Origin: an uncultured Prevotellaceae bacterium
Lineage (GTDB): Bacteria; Bacteroidota; Bacteroidia; Bacteroidales; Bacteroidaceae
Assembly (NCBI GenBank): GCA_902764705.1
Contig: CACWWZ010000002.1
Location: 31,056 to 95,055 of the forward strand
Direction: 5' to 3'
DNA: 64,000 nt
The position numbers and the translations under genes were made by a program. How positions within the stretch are numbered: position 1 is the first letter of the stretch; every line of letters begins with the position of its first letter. The notes under the pieces are model-generated. The model was given only the letters and a program-made list of their open reading frames with translations. It was not told where the DNA came from and made no database searches. Positions 56,312-63,903 of the stretch are shown here, piece after piece.

Positions 56312-59300
56312 AAGTGATACATTGAATCCAATAGTGTACGTGCGGGCCTGGGGATAGACGCCATAGTCTACGCCAAGGCTGGTGGAGCCGGAACCGATTT
56401 CAGGATCGAAGCCCCAGTACTTGGTCCAGGTGAAGAGGTTCTCTGCACGGGCATAGACACGGAAGCGGCTGATGCCGATGCGGTTGGTCAGTTGGCGGGG
56501 CAGGGTATAGCCCAGTGTGATGTTCTTCAGACGCAGATAGCTGCCGTCCTGAATATACATGTCGCTGCATACCCAGTTCTTTGAGTCGCCTAAGGTTGGC
56601 ACGGTATTCGAGGTGCCCTCGCCCGTCCAGCGCTGCAGCACCCAGGTGGGATAGTTACCTGAGGCGATGTCCTGACGGTAGGTGGCGTCGAACACGTCGG
56701 CACCGCTGACACCCTGGAAGAATACGCTCAGGTCGAAGCCCTTCCAAGCGGCATCGAAGGTAAGACCGAAGGTCCAGTCGGGCACACCGTTACCGATATT
56801 GGTACGGTCGTCGCTGTTAATCTTGTTGTCGCCATTCGTATCGACGAAGCGGAAGTCGCCAGGCTTCGACGAGGTGCCGTACTGTGCGTTATAGGCGTCA
56901 GCCTCGGCCTGGTTCTGCAGGATGCCGTTGGTCTTGTAGCCGTAGAAGAAGGGGAAGGGCTGGCCGTTCTCGGCACGAGTACCTCCGTCTGAGAACTGAC
57001 TGATGCCATAGTTCAGGAAACCGTCAGAGTTACCCAGGTTCTTCAGTTCGTTCTTCAGATAGGCGGCATTACCCTTGACGGCGAAGGTGGCGTCACTGAT
57101 GTTCCACTTGTAGCCAAGCTCAAACTCCCAACCGCTGTTCTCCATATCGCCGACGTTGGCCAACGGACGGGCCTCGCCGACATAGCTGGGGATAGGCATC
57201 TCGATAATCATGCCGTTGGTCTTCTTGACGTAGTAGTCCACCGAGAAGGTCAGCTTGTTGTTCCACAGGCCGAGGTCGAGACCGATGTTGGTCTGCTCGC
57301 TCTCTTCCCATTTCAGGTCCTCGTTGGCCAGACGGTTGGCTTTCGAACCGTAGACCATCGTGGCGTTCTGTCCGAAGTAGTAGTTGCTGGTACCACCTGT
57401 GGCGGTCAGCGTAGTGTATGCGAAGTCACCGATGTTGTCGTTACCGTTCTTACCCCAGCTGGCACGCAACTTCAGGTTGGTGAGCCAGTCTTTGGTATCC
57501 TTCATGAAGTCTTCGTTCATGACGTTCCAACCCACTGAGAATGAGGGGAACGTACCATATTTGTTGTTCGTACCGAAGCGGCTCGAGCCGTCGCGGCGGA
57601 TGGTGGCCTGCACCATGTAGCGCTCGTCGTAGTTATAGCTCATACGGGCAAAGAGTGACGACACCCTGTGCTCGGTATAGGGACCACCCCATACGCCGGC
57701 AAGGGTCTTAACACCGGTAATCTTGCCGTCGGCATCGAGAACGGTCTCATACATGCCGCCAGTGGTATAGTTGATGCTGGGCTTGTCGACGTTCACCAGA
57801 TTCCAGTGCGAGCCACCCAGCTCGTCGCCCTTGAACTTCATGGCCGACTGTCCGAGCACCACGCCGATGGTGTGCTTACCGAAGGTCTTGTCGTAGGTCA
57901 GCGTGTTCTCAATCTGCCATGTGGTGTTGTTACCCTTATAGGCTGATGCAGAGGTGTGGTCGGAATTGTTGTTGCCCGACAGGTAGTACTTCTGCTTCGT
58001 GGCGCCGTCGTAGCCCCAGAACGAGAGTTCGGCGCTGTAGGTGAAGTGGTATTTCAGTTCGTCCCACAACTGCAGGTCGATCGAGAACTTCGGCATGAAC
58101 TTATGGCTCCAGTTCTTGTTGGGATTGCCCTGCATCATGGCGATGGGGTTGTTCTGCTCCTGGTAGCTGCCGATGTAGCCGGGAATGGTATAGGGGTTGC
58201 CATTGGCGTCGCAATACAGGTCGTAGGCGGCATAATGGTCTATCATTTCCTGACCCACAGCACCCTTTAGCGTGACGGGCAACGTGGGAGCCAGATAGAG
58301 TGCCGAACCGAGGGGAGAACCCCAGGTGGAGTTGGCGTCAATACCCGTATTATGTACGCGCATGTACGAGATGTTAGCACCGATGTCCAGCTTGTTCAGG
58401 AACGAACGCTCCTTCGAGGCGTCAAACACATTGTACTGGTTGTTCGAGCGGATGGTCAGACGGTCGTAGTTCGACTGGCCGTAGTTGCCGCCCACGATAC
58501 CCTCCTGAGAGAAGTAACCCAGCGACAGGTAGTAGTTCACCTTCTCCGAAGCTCCGCTCACGCTCAAGTCGTGCTGCTGGATGGGGGCATTGTCGTTAAA
58601 CAGCAGGTCCTGCCAGTTGGTGCCGAAACCGGTAATCTTTTCACCGTTGGCATCCACCAGGTTGTAGGGGTCTGCATAGAGGGGAGCCATGCCGTTCTGC
58701 ACACGGCGCTCGTTCTGCAAGATAGCATAGTCGGTAGCTCCTGTCACGTCGCGCTTCTTCCACGCCGACTGCCAGCCGTACGAGAAGTTGTAGTTAATCT
58801 GGGCCTTACCCAGCTTACCCTTCTTCGTGGTCACCAGAATGACACCATTGGCAGCACGGGCACCGTAGATGGCGCCAGAGGCAGCGTCCTTCAGCACTTC
58901 GATACTCTCGATATCGCTGGGGTTCACGCTTTCCATACCATCCTGGTCGGTGGGCATGCCGTCGATAATATAAAGAGGATTCGAGTCGTTGATGGTTCCG
59001 ATACCACGGATACGGATCATCGACTTCGAGCCGGGCTGACCAGAGGCTGAGGTGACGTTTACGCCGGCAGCCATACCTTTCAGGGCATCCTCGGCACGCA
59101 GACGGGTCTTACCGTCCAAGTCGTCGGCACTGACCTTCGCAATCGAGGCGGTCACCACGCTCTTCTTCTGAACACCGTAACCGATGACGACGACATCGTT
59201 CAACATCTGCGAGTCTTCCTTCATCGTAACGGTCATGCCTTGCTTGGCCTTCACCTCCAGGGTGACATAGCCGATAAAACTGATGGTAATCGGTGTACCC

Positions 59301-59494
59301 TCACTCACCTTCATCGTGAAATGGCCATCCAAATCGGTGATGGTGCCATTCTGGGGGTTGCCTTTCTCGACGACGGAAGCTCCGATGACGGGCTCTCCCT
59401 GGTCGTCTGTCACAGTACCCAAGATTCCTTGGGCGTACGACGCTATTGACAGCAATAATGCCAACAACATCAAGATAAACCTGCTTTTTTTCAT
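56309..59494 (-). CDS. susC: SusC/RagA-family TonB-dependent glycan transporter
   Basis: A 1061-residue outer-membrane importer. Signal peptide to residue 21 (ASYAQG), N-terminal carboxypeptidase-regulatory-like domain (GILGTVTDDQGEPVIGASVVEKG, ITDLDGHFTMKV), TonB-box region (LNDVVVIGYGVQKKSV), plug (RAEDALKGMAAGVNV, SMIRIRGIGTINDSNPLYIIDGMP, SGAIYGARAANGVILVTTKKGK) and a barrel ending YPQARTYTIGFNVSL. First gene of the glucan operon, with a ~57-nt leader and a -7 box lacking a -33 match, suggesting activator dependence. Confidence 0.96.
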   Translation of the reverse strand: MKKSRFILMLLALLLSIASYAQGILGTVTDDQGEPVIGASVVEKGNPQNGTITDLDGHFTMKVSEGTPITISFIGYVTLEVKAKQGMTVTMKEDSQMLNDVVVIGYGVQKKSVVTASIAKVSADDLDGKTRLRAEDALKGMAAGVNVTSASGQPGSKSMIRIRGIGTINDSNPLYIIDGMPTDQDGMESVNPSDIESIEVLKDAASGAIYGARAANGVILVTTKKGKLGKAQINYNFSYGWQSAWKKRDVTGATDYAILQNERRVQNGMAPLYADPYNLVDANGEKITGFGTNWQDLLFNDNAPIQQHDLSVSGASEKVNYYLSLGYFSQEGIVGGNYGQSNYDRLTIRSNNQYNVFDASKERSFLNKLDIGANISYMRVHNTGIDANSTWGSPLGSALYLAPTLPVTLKGAVGQEMIDHYAAYDLYCDANGNPYTIPGYIGSYQEQNNPIAMMQGNPNKNWSHKFMPKFSIDLQLWDELKYHFTYSAELSFWGYDGATKQKYYLSGNNNSDHTSASAYKGNNTTWQIENTLTYDKTFGKHTIGVVLGQSAMKFKGDELGGSHWNLVNVDKPSINYTTGGMYETVLDADGKITGVKTLAGVWGGPYTEHRVSSLFARMSYNYDERYMVQATIRRDGSSRFGTNNKYGTFPSFSVGWNVMNEDFMKDTKDWLTNLKLRASWGKNGNDNIGDFAYTTLTATGGTSNYYFGQNATMVYGSKANRLANEDLKWEESEQTNIGLDLGLWNNKLTFSVDYYVKKTNGMIIEMPIPSYVGEARPLANVGDMENSGWEFELGYKWNISDATFAVKGNAAYLKNELKNLGNSDGFLNYGISQFSDGGTRAENGQPFPFFYGYKTNGILQNQAEADAYNAQYGTSSKPGDFRFVDTNGDNKINSDDRTNIGNGVPDWTFGLTFDAAWKGFDLSVFFQGVSGADVFDATYRQDIASGNYPTWVLQRWTGEGTSNTVPTLGDSKNWVCSDMYIQDGSYLRLKNITLGYTLPRQLTNRIGISRFRVYARAENLFTWTKYWGFDPEIGSGSTSLGVDYGVYPQARTYTIGFNVSL

Positions 59495-59557
59495 ACTTTG
59501 TTTTTAATTATTAATATGTTTAATTGATAGTCATAAACCTAGCAAAGGTTTGCGGTG

Positions 59558-59565
59558 CAAAGGTA
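59558..59565 (-). promoter_or_regulatory. -7 promoter box of the susC operon
   Basis: The minus strand reads TACCTTTG. No TTTG at the -33 spacing; a dyad lies directly upstream instead. Confidence 0.65.
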
Positions 59566-59588
59566 GACAAAAAAATAACACGAATCTA

Positions 59589-59622
59589 ACAGGTAAGCCG
59601 AAAAAGTGGACGGCTTGCCTGT
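59589..59622 (-). promoter_or_regulatory. Candidate activator-binding dyad upstream of susC
   Basis: ACAGGTAAGCCG and CGGCTTGCCTGT form a 12-bp inverted repeat (11 pairs match) with 10-nt spacer, located just beyond the missing -33 element of the susC promoter. Confidence 0.5.
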
Positions 59623-59659
59623 GTCGAAAAACGTAACCCACTGATAATCAGCAGGCATC

Positions 59660-59693
59660 AAAAAATTACGTCCCCCAAAATAGTGGACGTAAT
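59660..59693 (-). terminator. Intrinsic terminator after the SemiSWEET gene
   Basis: The minus strand shows ATTACGTCC, an 11-nt loop, GGACGTAAT and TTTTTT. Confidence 0.8.
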
Positions 59694-59751
59694 ATAGAGG
59701 TGTAAAAGTGACATTTATCGCCTTTTTTGCCTCTTTTTTGGCGAAAGCCGC

Positions 59752-59775
59752 CTTCCTCTTACCTCTTACTTCTTA
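59752..59775 (-). repeat. Heptad array at the SemiSWEET stop
   Basis: The minus strand reads AAGAGGTAAGAAGTAAGAG then GTAAGAG; the TAA stop (59773-59775) is in the first words. No gene follows closely, so arrays are not restricted to coupled genes. Confidence 0.75.
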
Positions 59776-60048
59776 CCTCTTCTTAAAGTCATTTTGCATT
59801 TTGATGACGAAGATGATGACGCTGCAGGTGAAGGTGATGAGGTTGGTGAGCAGCAGATAGTAGTTCTCGATCAACAACCCCTGGACCACGAAGGCAAAGC
59901 AGCCGATGGCCATCATGATAAAGCCGGGCAGCGAGATGCCGTCGGTGTTACGTGTACGAATCGTTTGAATAGCCTGGGGCAGATAACCCAGAATCAGACC
60001 GATGCTGGCTACCCAGCCGCAAAGGTGAATTAAAAACTCTTTGTCCAT
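59773..60048 (-). CDS. SemiSWEET/PQ-loop sugar transporter
   Basis: A 91-residue membrane protein with three helices and the PQ-loop motif (GYLPQAIQTIRTRNTDGISL), the size and pattern of bacterial SemiSWEETs, which dimerize to form a glucose/sucrose uniporter. Helices are at about 8-25, 42-61 and 64-83, and the tail is basic (NDFKKR). Next to the glucan locus, it could move released glucose across the inner membrane. Its leader and its stop codon lie in short-unit arrays, and a terminator separates it from susC. Confidence 0.88.
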   Translation of the reverse strand: MDKEFLIHLCGWVASIGLILGYLPQAIQTIRTRNTDGISLPGFIMMAIGCFAFVVQGLLIENYYLLLTNLITFTCSVIIFVIKMQNDFKKR

Positions 60049-60134
60049 AGTTTGTTAGTTATTTAGTTTGTCAGTTTTTTAGTATTTTAGTTATTACTTT
60101 AACTCCTCATCTCCTTACTCCTCATCTCCTTACA
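60049..60134 (-). repeat. Two array types in the SemiSWEET leader
   Basis: Minus strand: two copies of GTAAGGAGATGAGGA, then AGTTAAAGTAATA and a period-8 run (ACTAAAAT, ACTAAAAA, ACTGACAA, ACTAAATA, ACTAACAA, ACT) reaching the ATG. Here the arrays occupy a 5' leader, not a gene junction. Confidence 0.8.
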
Positions 60135-60253
60135 TTTTGGCTGCGAATTTACGGTTTTTTATTGAATACACCAAACTTTTTACATAAAAAACGTGTTTTT
60201 TCATGCTGAATCGTTAAAAATACGCCACAAATTAGCATTTTTTAAGCAAAATA

Positions 60254-60285
60254 TTTGGAAATGTCGATTTTTCTCTCTATCTTTG
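60254..60285 (+). promoter_or_regulatory. Promoter of the fimbrial cluster
   Basis: TTTG (60254-60257), 20-bp spacer, TATCTTTG (60278-60285), 22 bp before the first ATG. Confidence 0.82.
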
Positions 60286-60307
60286 GCCCCATAATAATGT
60301 TGAGACA

Positions 60308-60919
60308 ATGGCCCGTGTCACCCAGTTTGTCGTATGGCTGCTGCTACTGATTCCCGTCAGCATGAAGGCACAGACGGAGAGCAAGCCTAGCCTCGTGGCC
60401 CTAAAGACCAACCTGCTCTACGACGCGCTTCTGGTGCCGAATATAGGCATAGAGGTTTCGCTGGGTAAGCAGTGGACGGTGGCCGGCGAGGGCATGCTGG
60501 CGTGGTGGTCGTCGGACCGCAACAACCGTTACTGGCAGACCTATGGTGGCTATCTCACCGTGAGACGCTACCTCAACACTCACCCACAACCATTCACCGG
60601 TCACCATGTCGGAGCCTACGCGCTGGCTCTCACCTACGACGTAGAGTGGGGGGGACGTGGCTATCAGGCTTCGACGCTAGGCTTCGGCGGAGGCTTGGAA
60701 TACGGCTATTCGATGGCCGTGGGAAGCAGACTGAACCTCGACTTCTCCTTAGGCATTGGCTATCAGGGGGGCGAGTACAAAGAATATGAGCCGCAGGGCG
60801 ACCGATACGTGTGGCTGGCAACGCGCCAACGCCACTGGTTCGGGCCCACCAAGGCAGAAGTGTCGTTGGTATGGCTCCTTGGCGGCAGTGGCCGCAGCAA
60901 GAAAGGGGGTGACAAGTGA
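60308..60919 (+). CDS. DUF3575 outer-membrane protein, fimbrial locus
   Basis: A 203-residue protein with signal peptide (to SMKAQ) and beta-barrel-like remainder: ALKTNLLYDALLVPNIGIEVSLGKQWTVAGEG is the DUF3575 start, and LDFSLGIGYQGGEYKEYEP the later block. DUF3575 proteins sit at the head of FimA/Mfa-type fimbrial operons. Its TGA overlaps the GTG start of the DUF5119 gene. Role in assembly or anchoring inferred from context only. Confidence 0.85.
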   Translation: MARVTQFVVWLLLLIPVSMKAQTESKPSLVALKTNLLYDALLVPNIGIEVSLGKQWTVAGEGMLAWWSSDRNNRYWQTYGGYLTVRRYLNTHPQPFTGHHVGAYALALTYDVEWGGRGYQASTLGFGGGLEYGYSMAVGSRLNLDFSLGIGYQGGEYKEYEPQGDRYVWLATRQRHWFGPTKAEVSLVWLLGGSGRSKKGGDK

Positions 60920-61878
60920 AACATCACATCACCCGATTGACATTATGTTACATGTTGCTCATCCTGCTCTGCAGCTGCCAGTATAAGGAGCTATACTACG
61001 AGCAAGACGACTGGGCGGACGTCACGGTGGCCTTCGACTGGCAACACGCGCCGGACATGGAGCCGGGGGGAATGACGGTGCTCTTCTATCGCGAAGGCAT
61101 GGGAACCCCCGAGCGTTACGACTTCGCAGGTCGTCAGGGCGGAAAAGCCCGTTTGCAGTCGGGCACGTGGCAGGCGGTGGCTTACAACTACGACACGGAA
61201 ACCATCCTCTATCGGGGCATGGAGTCGTTAGCCACGCTGGAGGCCTACACGCGATACTCGTCTATCGAGGAGGGCACGCAGCTGACCCGTGCCGGTATGC
61301 CGCGTGCTGTGGGTACCGAGGAAGAGCCGGTGATTCTGGAACCCGATCCACTGTGTGCTGCTGCCGGCAGCGCCTTCCAGCTGGTGATGGGTCAGGGCGA
61401 GAACGTCACCATTGCTCCGCAGATGCGCACTGAGGAGGTGGTCATCACCATCCACGACGTGCCGAACCTGCAGTATTGCACGGGTTTCGGCGGTGCATTG
61501 TCGGGACTGGCACCCTCTGTATTCATCGAGTCGGGCATCGCCAGTGAGGGCCAAGTCACCGAGGCCTTTCCGGGTCGCGCCATCGACGATACCACCCTCG
61601 AGTTCCGCGTCCGCATCTTCGGACACTGTCCTGACGGCGACCACGGAAATGTGAATGCCCATCTGCTCACCGTCTACGTCACACTCGCTGACGGCTCGAA
61701 GTGGTATTACACGACAGACGTCACGGATCAGATGCACGGCGGCGGAAGTGCTCCAGGGGACGACGTCATCACGATAGACATTGACGAGCTGCCCATTCCA
61801 AAGCCTATCGTCAACGGCTCCGGTTTCCAACCCACCATCGACGGCTGGCAGGGCATCGAGATCAATGTGGATATGTAA
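60916..61878 (+). CDS. DUF5119 fimbrial lipoprotein
   Basis: A 320-residue lipoprotein (CSC lipobox, LILLCSCQYKELYY). GTG start in a GTGA overlap with the previous stop, with GGGGGT upstream. DUF5119 features: the acidic N-terminus YYEQDDWADVTVAFDWQHAPDM, a VLFYREG strand and the C-terminal IDELPIP and WQGIEINVDM. The family accompanies fimbrillins and likely acts as an anchor or minor subunit. Followed after 50 bp by the fimbrillin gene. Confidence 0.88.
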   Translation: MKHHITRLTLCYMLLILLCSCQYKELYYEQDDWADVTVAFDWQHAPDMEPGGMTVLFYREGMGTPERYDFAGRQGGKARLQSGTWQAVAYNYDTETILYRGMESLATLEAYTRYSSIEEGTQLTRAGMPRAVGTEEEPVILEPDPLCAAAGSAFQLVMGQGENVTIAPQMRTEEVVITIHDVPNLQYCTGFGGALSGLAPSVFIESGIASEGQVTEAFPGRAIDDTTLEFRVRIFGHCPDGDHGNVNAHLLTVYVTLADGSKWYYTTDVTDQMHGGGSAPGDDVITIDIDELPIPKPIVNGSGFQPTIDGWQGIEINVDM

Positions 61879-61928
61879 GACAATAACGAGAACAATAAAA
61901 TAAAGTATTAACAAATAACAAAACGATT

Positions 61929-63392
61929 ATGAAAAAGTTTTTCTTTTTTGCAGCGATAGCAGCTATTGGGCTTGCTTCCTGCAGTAGCGATGAGACCATT
62001 GCTAGCCAGGCTACCAGTGAGTCGAACACCATCAGTTTTAGGCCGCTTGTAAAAAATGTAACCCGTGCGACTGATATTGATGCAACAACGCTTCAAGGCT
62101 CTGGTTTTAAGGTGTTTGCTACTTTAACTGCTGATTTTTCTTCTATGTATTTCCCTGAAACGGATTTTACATGGGATGGCACTAGCAGTTATACCTCATC
62201 AAACAAATATTACTGGCCTTCTACAGGTGGTCTTGATTTCTATGCTTATGCATATAATGGCTCCAGTACGATTTCTCATGAGGCACTTACGAAGGCTTTT
62301 ACCATTACTCCAGCCGCAGCTGCAGCAGACCAGTGTGATTTTGTGTTTGCTAACACCAATGGGAAAACGAAGACAGGAACGTATGATCCTACAGATCCGT
62401 ACAATGATGAATCTGGGTCAAAAACAAGTAATTATGGTACGAATGGTGTACCTCTCAATTTCCGTCATGCTTTGTCTAAGGTAACTGTTAAATTGAAGAA
62501 CTCCAATTCAAATCTTAAAGTTATTGTTAAAAATGTTACAATAGGATATCTGAATACGGTTGGAACATATACGTATAGCGGTTCTACTGGTGGTCAGGGA
62601 AGTACAGATACTAAGGATGCTCAGAATTTGAAATTTGAAGACTGGGGTTCTAAATCTGGAACAGGCTCGTACACTCAACTAGCCTCAACGACAGCCTATA
62701 CAAGTGCAACTGATGCAACACCTTTGCCCACACCATTTATCTTGATTCCTCAGGCATTGACTACAGCAACTAGATATTCTGGAGCTTCAGGCACTGCTTT
62801 TAACGGTGCATATATTAAGGCACAGATAAAGATTAAGAATGTAGGAGCAACTGAAACATATATTGTCGGCTCTGATGGTGATGCTGATGGTAATTATGAA
62901 ACAGCTTTGTGGCCTTTGCAGGCTATTACTTGGAATCCTGGTTATCACTACATCTATACTGTTGATTTAGCTGGTGGCGGTTATTACGAGGTAAATCATG
63001 ATGATGATCCAGGTCTAGATCCAATACTTGAAGGATCGGAAATTAAGTTCGTTACTGTAACCGTAGATGGTTGGGATGAAGCTAATTATACTGTTGGCAA
63101 CATGGTTTATGCACAAGGTGCTTCTTATACAGGAAACATCGTTAAGGCAGCTGGTTATTATACATTTACGATTACTGGACTTACAAGTGGTGAAACAATT
63201 TCGGGTGTAACTACAACTGAAGGTACTACGGTAACACCTACTTCTGGTACTGCTGGAACCGATGGCACATTCTCGTTTAGCTTAACTGCTCCTGAAAACA
63301 CAACAGGTGCTGATAGGACGATTACTATTACTGTTACAGACTCAAATGCACCTACAACAACGACAATTACTCTCACTCAAGCTGGTAGTTGA
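61929..63392 (+). CDS. Fimbrillin family protein
   Basis: A 487-residue major or minor fimbrial subunit of the FimA/Mfa-like family. Lipoprotein signal with Cys18 (AIGLASCSSDE), then TISFRPLVKNVTRATDID, the usual start of the Mfa-like domain, and FYAYAYNGS and NFRHALSKVTVKLKN, the conserved core motif. The final ~80 residues are an extra Thr/Gly-rich beta domain (about 400-487, BACON- or Ig-like, ending ITLTQAGS). Codon use is clearly more AT-rich than in the two preceding genes, compatible with horizontal exchange of this surface antigen. A terminator follows. Confidence 0.9.
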   Translation: MKKFFFFAAIAAIGLASCSSDETIASQATSESNTISFRPLVKNVTRATDIDATTLQGSGFKVFATLTADFSSMYFPETDFTWDGTSSYTSSNKYYWPSTGGLDFYAYAYNGSSTISHEALTKAFTITPAAAAADQCDFVFANTNGKTKTGTYDPTDPYNDESGSKTSNYGTNGVPLNFRHALSKVTVKLKNSNSNLKVIVKNVTIGYLNTVGTYTYSGSTGGQGSTDTKDAQNLKFEDWGSKSGTGSYTQLASTTAYTSATDATPLPTPFILIPQALTTATRYSGASGTAFNGAYIKAQIKIKNVGATETYIVGSDGDADGNYETALWPLQAITWNPGYHYIYTVDLAGGGYYEVNHDDDPGLDPILEGSEIKFVTVTVDGWDEANYTVGNMVYAQGASYTGNIVKAAGYYTFTITGLTSGETISGVTTTEGTTVTPTSGTAGTDGTFSFSLTAPENTTGADRTITITVTDSNAPTTTTITLTQAGS

Positions 63393-63454
63393 TTCTTCTA
63401 TATCATGGGAATAGACCCCCTGATAGACTAGAATAGGTTTTTGATTGATTATAT

Positions 63455-63506
63455 CTGCGACGCGATGGAGAAATTTTTCTGTCGCGTCGCAGTTTTTTCT
63501 CCATCG
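63455..63506 (+). terminator. Fimbrillin terminator with a mutually exclusive second hairpin
   Basis: Hairpin A: CTGCGACGCGA (63455-63465) with TCGCGTCGCAG (63482-63492), followed by TTTTTT. Hairpin B: CGATGGAGAAA (63463-63473) with TTTCTCCATCG (63496-63506). The left arms share three bases and B encloses the right arm of A, so only one can form. Confidence 0.75.
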
Positions 63507-63529
63507 TATCGTAGGAAAAAATCTTTTAC

Positions 63530-63620
63530 ACCCTTACCCTTCAAGCCACGAAGGGTTAGGGTTCAAGCCTTGAAGCCCTAGGGTGCAAGGGTCGTATATC
63601 ACGGGGACAAACCTAGGGTG
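63530..63620. repeat. CCCTAA/TTCAAG palindromic block
   Basis: Repeated AAGGGTTAGGGTTCAAGCC-type words on both strands, with TTCAAGCCTTGAA as an odd palindrome at 63562-63574, plus two CTAGGGTG words. Possibly a REP-like element; no gene. Confidence 0.55.
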
Positions 63621-63650
63621 TTAAGTTAACTCTTCTGTATTGGTCACACG

Positions 63651-63760
63651 GGGAGCACGCTGTGAGGTTCCATCCCTGAAACAGTGAAATATTAAATAGA
63701 GGTTGTATTGCTACAGCCTCTATTTTCTTTGCCCCGACCTCACAGCGTGCCTGTCCCCCA
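63651..63760. repeat. Nested inverted repeat
   Basis: Outer arms GCACGCTGTGAGG (63655-63667) and its exact reverse complement (63738-63750), extended by GGGGA/TCCCC with a 3-nt bulge. Inner stem AAATAGAGGTTGTA (63694-63707) with TACAGCCTCTATTT (63712-63725), then TTTC. Could be a structured RNA or the end of a mobile element. Confidence 0.7.
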
Positions 63761-63863
63761 GTGCACTAACATTTGCAGTCTGAAATCGACCAAATGCGCC
63801 ATCCGGAAATCTTCTAAACGCTGACATTGCAGCCAAGCAGACATCTGTTTCCATAGATTGATT

Positions 63864-63903
63864 AAAAAAGGGTATATAGCCAAAATACCCTTTTTTATTT
63901 TTT
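63864..63903. terminator. Bidirectional terminator
   Basis: AAAAAAGGGTAT, 9-nt loop, ATACCCTTTTTT perfect stem, with T run on the plus strand and A run on the left. Confidence 0.8.
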
